A DNA stretch of 34,302 nt, taken from assembly GCA_029260075.1 (NCBI GenBank), contig JAJDDY010000025.1, forward strand, positions 1 to 34,302. Direction: 5' to 3'. A model generated the notes under the pieces. It was not told the origin of the DNA and searched no databases. It was given only the letters and a program-made list of their open reading frames with translations. Positions within the stretch are counted from its first letter, which is position 1; each line of letters starts with the position of its first letter. Of the stretch, positions 32,002 through 34,302 are shown piece by piece. Source of the stretch: Phycisphaerae bacterium (GTDB taxonomy: Bacteria; Planctomycetota; Phycisphaerae; UBA1845). A program made the position numbers and the translations under genes.

Positions 32002-33804
32002 CTACGGTGCGTCTCCGGTGAAACATCGTTGGAACGCAGCGTAGTCGAACAGATCAATGTCTTTGTCAAGATCGACGCGGAACGACGAGCATGCGTCGCG
32101 ATCGAGGGCTCGGTCGCCCGCGAGCATGCACGCGTGCCACAATGAGAAATCCAACAAGTCCACCACGCCATTGTCGTCGGAATCGCCAGCGTTGTACTCG
32201 TACGCACCCATGTCGACACGCCCGCAAAGAATCCGAGGCCGACCCGCCAGATCAATCGCGTCGACCGATGTGCTCAACTCGGGATCACCGGCGTCGATAC
32301 CCGGCGAACCGGCGTCGATGCTCAAGTCACCGGGCTCAACGTCGCCACGGAGTAAGGCGCCTCGCGACCCCACGCCATCACCGTCACCCCCGCGGAGTCG
32401 GTTGGCGAAGCGCGGATCGCGGTCCATGTTTCCGCCGCCATCGACGACACCATCCGGAAGAGCGTCTTGCACAATGCTGTAAGTCACTAACACGGAACTG
32501 CTGAAGTCATTGAACAACTGGTCGCCGATGACATCGGCGGTGTTACCCCAGACGATGCTATTCGACAGCCTCATATTGCTGCTCTCACAATTAAACGCAC
32601 CGCCGGCGAATCCTGCCGTGTTCTCGCTGAACGTACACTGCGCCACATCGGGCGTACTGCTGAAATTGTAAAGCCCGCCGCCGCCTTGGCTCGCGATGTT
32701 GGCAAAGAAGACGCACCCGGTGACCTCCGGAGATTCGGTGTTGACGAACATGCCACCGCCGCGCTCGGCCCGGCCGATGTTGAACCGACAACCGACCACG
32801 CTAAGCGCCCCGGAAAAGGTGTACAACCCGCCACCTTCGACGGCTTCGTTGCTTGTGAACGTACAATCGACCACCGTGCCGCGACTGTCCCAACTGTTCA
32901 TCCCACCTCCGCGTGCCGCGACGTTGGCATCGAACGTGCATCGCGCCACTTCGGGATCGCTATCACTATTGTATATTCCGCCGCCGTTGAATCGGGCCGA
33001 GTTACCCTGAAACAATGTGCCGGAGATCGTGGGGACACTTCGGTTGTTCTGCATTCCGCCGCCGAAATTCGCCAGGTTTTGCCTGAACACGCCATCGATC
33101 ACCTCGGGCGCACCGTCGCCGTTGAACATCCCACCGCCGCCGCTCGACTGCGCGACATTGGCGACGAAGGAACATCCGCGCAATTGAGGCATGCTGAAAA
33201 TACTGAACATCCCGCCGCCGCTTGACGCCGCCACATTTTGAACGAACGCACAGTCGACCAAATGCGGGTCACTCACCAAGTTGTACACGCCGCCGCCTCG
33301 CTCTGCCGTGTTGTCTTCAAATCTGCAGTTGAGCATTGTGGGATGACTGTTCAGGTTATACATCCCGCCACCATTGGACTGAGCCGAGTTACCAGCGAAG
33401 ACACAATCGGTCACCGTTGGACTCGCGTCGCGGCAATACATCCCCCCACCACAGAGCGTATCCGGAAGAGCCGGACATGCGCTGCCCGTACCGCCGAAGA
33501 TCGTGAAACCGTCCAAGGCGGACGCCGCGCCCTCCCCACTGATGCATTTCACGGCGCTATCCATGAGACCACTGGCGTCGATGGTCGTCACCGAAGCGCC
33601 TTGCTCGCTACGGACCATAATGGCCTTACCCAGGAAATCGATAATCTCTGGATATACACCCGGCGACACCACGCACTCGTCACCGTCGATGGACGCATCG
33701 ATGCAATCCTGAATAGTGGGATGATCCCTCGGAACGGTGCGTGCGACTCCGGCGACGCAAGTTGTCGCCATCGATAGCGCTATGGTGATTCGTAAGCCAA
33801 TCAT
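32002..33804 (-). CDS. Secreted right-handed beta-helix protein with dockerin-like C-terminus
   Basis: 600 residues from the ATG at 33804; a GTG two codons earlier is possible. Signal peptide: MIGLRITIALSMATTCVAGVA. Residues about 25-100 have VPRDHPTIQDCIDASIDGDECVVSPGVYPEIIDFLGKAI, the start of many planctomycete beta-helix proteins. Then about ten repeats of 23-24 residues with the core NGGGMYN, GGGVYN or GGGMF, followed by a strand and CxF, stack as turns of a parallel beta-helix. The C-terminal 60 residues contain SDDNGVVDLLDFSLW and DLDKDIDLFDYAAF, two calcium-loop-like segments like a dockerin pair. Probably a cell-surface or extracellular protein; the ligand is unknown. Not visibly co-transcribed with proC, which is convergent. 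Confidence 0.88.
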   Translation of the reverse strand: MIGLRITIALSMATTCVAGVARTVPRDHPTIQDCIDASIDGDECVVSPGVYPEIIDFLGKAIMVRSEQGASVTTIDASGLMDSAVKCISGEGAASALDGFTIFGGTGSACPALPDTLCGGGMYCRDASPTVTDCVFAGNSAQSNGGGMYNLNSHPTMLNCRFEDNTAERGGGVYNLVSDPHLVDCAFVQNVAASSGGGMFSIFSMPQLRGCSFVANVAQSSGGGGMFNGDGAPEVIDGVFRQNLANFGGGMQNNRSVPTISGTLFQGNSARFNGGGIYNSDSDPEVARCTFDANVAARGGGMNSWDSRGTVVDCTFTSNEAVEGGGLYTFSGALSVVGCRFNIGRAERGGGMFVNTESPEVTGCVFFANIASQGGGGLYNFSSTPDVAQCTFSENTAGFAGGAFNCESSNMRLSNSIVWGNTADVIGDQLFNDFSSSVLVTYSIVQDALPDGVVDGGGNMDRDPRFANRLRGGDGDGVGSRGALLRGDVEPGDLSIDAGSPGIDAGDPELSTSVDAIDLAGRPRILCGRVDMGAYEYNAGDSDDNGVVDLLDFSLWHACMLAGDRALDRDACSSFRVDLDKDIDLFDYAAFQRCFTGDAP

Positions 33805-34187
33805 CAACACCCCATACGGCGTGGTCGCGGAACGTCAGGACGAAGCCACAGCGCGTAGGCGACGCCGTCCATCCGCGGACTAAACGCGTTGCAATAGTCG
33901 GAAGGAGAATGCCGCCTCATGCGGAGGGCCGGTTGCGGAAGTCGTCCTGAGATACCCGAGCGATCACTGTTCCCCAATTGACAAGACGCTCGGCAAAGAT
34001 TGTAACACCGGGACACCCGCATGACCAGCCGGGTAATGCGGGCACGAATGCGCTATGCGCGACAAGATCGGCGTGAACCGGATAGCGGCCTGCAAGACTA
34101 ATGCGGGTGCGATCGGTCAATTCGTAACGACGCCGCGGTGCCCTGAAAGGGCAATCTACCTCAGCCCAGGGCATTGCCCTCGTTGTT
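33805..34187. other. Gap upstream of the beta-helix gene
   Basis: About 380 bp without a supported gene. A minus-strand open frame at 33917-34195 has no recognisable domain and crosses the hairpins at 34140-34180, so I leave it out. The gap should hold the promoter of the beta-helix gene and the end of the transposase fragment; I see no clear -10/-35 pair. Confidence 0.5.
34140..34180. repeat. Two-hairpin repeat at the right end
   Basis: Two small hairpins in a row: GCCCT, GAA loop, AGGGC (34140-34152) and AGGGC, ATT loop, GCCCT (34168-34180), separated by AATCTACCTCAGCCC. As I recall, a sequence of this type (GCCCTGAAAGGGC ... CAGCCCAGGGC) recurs between planctomycete genes. It lies 8 bp after the stop of the transposase fragment. 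Confidence 0.55.
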
Positions 34188-34302
34188 CTACACAAGTCCC
34201 GGCCCGGCGCGGGTTTCGGGGCCGAAGCGTATCCAAGACAGGGCGAAGTCGTGCATTCGTTGCAGGCCTACCCAGGTCGTCTGTGGTCCGGGCGGATTGT
34301 TC
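34188..34302 (-). CDS. C-terminal end of a probable transposase, running off the window
   Basis: Reading the minus strand from the window edge gives 37 codons ending in TAG (34190-34188). The sequence TTWVGLQRMHDFALSWIRFG is the type of ending I associate with IS4-like transposases of planctomycetes (TLWxGLQRxxDFxxAWxxFGPE). The rest lies outside the window, so intactness cannot be judged. If right, both edges of the window carry transposase pieces, one from the IS1380 family and one from another. Confidence 0.42.
   Translation of the reverse strand, partial: NNPPGPQTTWVGLQRMHDFALSWIRFGPETRAGPGLV

Noticed and set aside
33917-34195. Minus-strand 92-codon frame upstream of the beta-helix gene
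   Set aside because: No domain, and it crosses the two-hairpin repeat at 34140-34180 and overlaps the end of the transposase frame.

Overview
The window looks like chromosomal DNA from a member of the Planctomycetota or a close relative. The evidence is indirect: an ECF sigma factor paired with a TPR-bearing Ser/Thr kinase, a DUF1570-type secreted metallopeptidase, a secreted beta-helix protein with a dockerin-like end, a secreted STN-like protein, a small protein type I associate with planctomycetes, and many short hairpin repeats between genes. No rRNA, tRNA or CRISPR array was seen.

Layout. 1-296 (-): 5'-truncated IS1380-type transposase remnant. 340-3595 (-): ECF sigma factor and membrane Ser/Thr kinase with TPRs. 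3596-4351: gene-free leader of the next operon. 4352-20280 (+): a complete 14-subunit respiratory complex I (NADH:quinone oxidoreductase) operon in the order nuoA-B-C-D-E-F-[85-aa ORF]-G-H-I-J-K-L-M-N, followed at 20304 by the NAD(P)H-hydrate epimerase gene, which repairs damaged NAD(P)H. 21206-22348 (+): secreted HEAAH metallopeptidase. 22669-25547 (+): overlapping trkA-trkH potassium uptake genes. 25669-26034: small three-helix membrane protein. 26368-27552: acyltransferase-3 with a disturbed start. 27824-29337: ECF sigma and zinc-binding anti-sigma pair. 29686-30522: secreted STN/secretin-N-like protein. 30574-30870 (-): DUF167 protein. 31164-31982: proC. 32002-33804 (-): secreted beta-helix protein. 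34188-34302 (-): C-terminal end of a probable transposase.

The most unusual signal is a hairpin repeat family confined, in this window, to the nuo operon: 13 copies in four clusters just upstream of nuoE, nuoH, nuoL and nuoN. Each copy has a 6-bp stem, a nearly invariant 12-nt loop (AGAARGGATTCA) and usually an AGC or AGCG tail. The stem sequence differs between copies with compensating changes on both sides (GTGCCG/CGGCAC, GGGCCG/CGGCCC, GGACCG/CGGTCC, GGTGCG/CGCACC, GGAGCG/CGCTCC), which implies selection for the folded form. Four copies lie inside nuoM, where they are translated in one common frame as part of a C-terminal extension of about 130 residues that ends in the ATGA overlap with nuoN. 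This resembles in concept the coding-sequence palindromes of Rickettsia, but the sequence is different.

Other hairpin families occupy the nuoC-nuoD gap, the nuoF-nuoG gap, the gap after the 121-aa membrane protein and the right end. A MITE-like element occurs twice, at 22348-22527 and 30883-31043.
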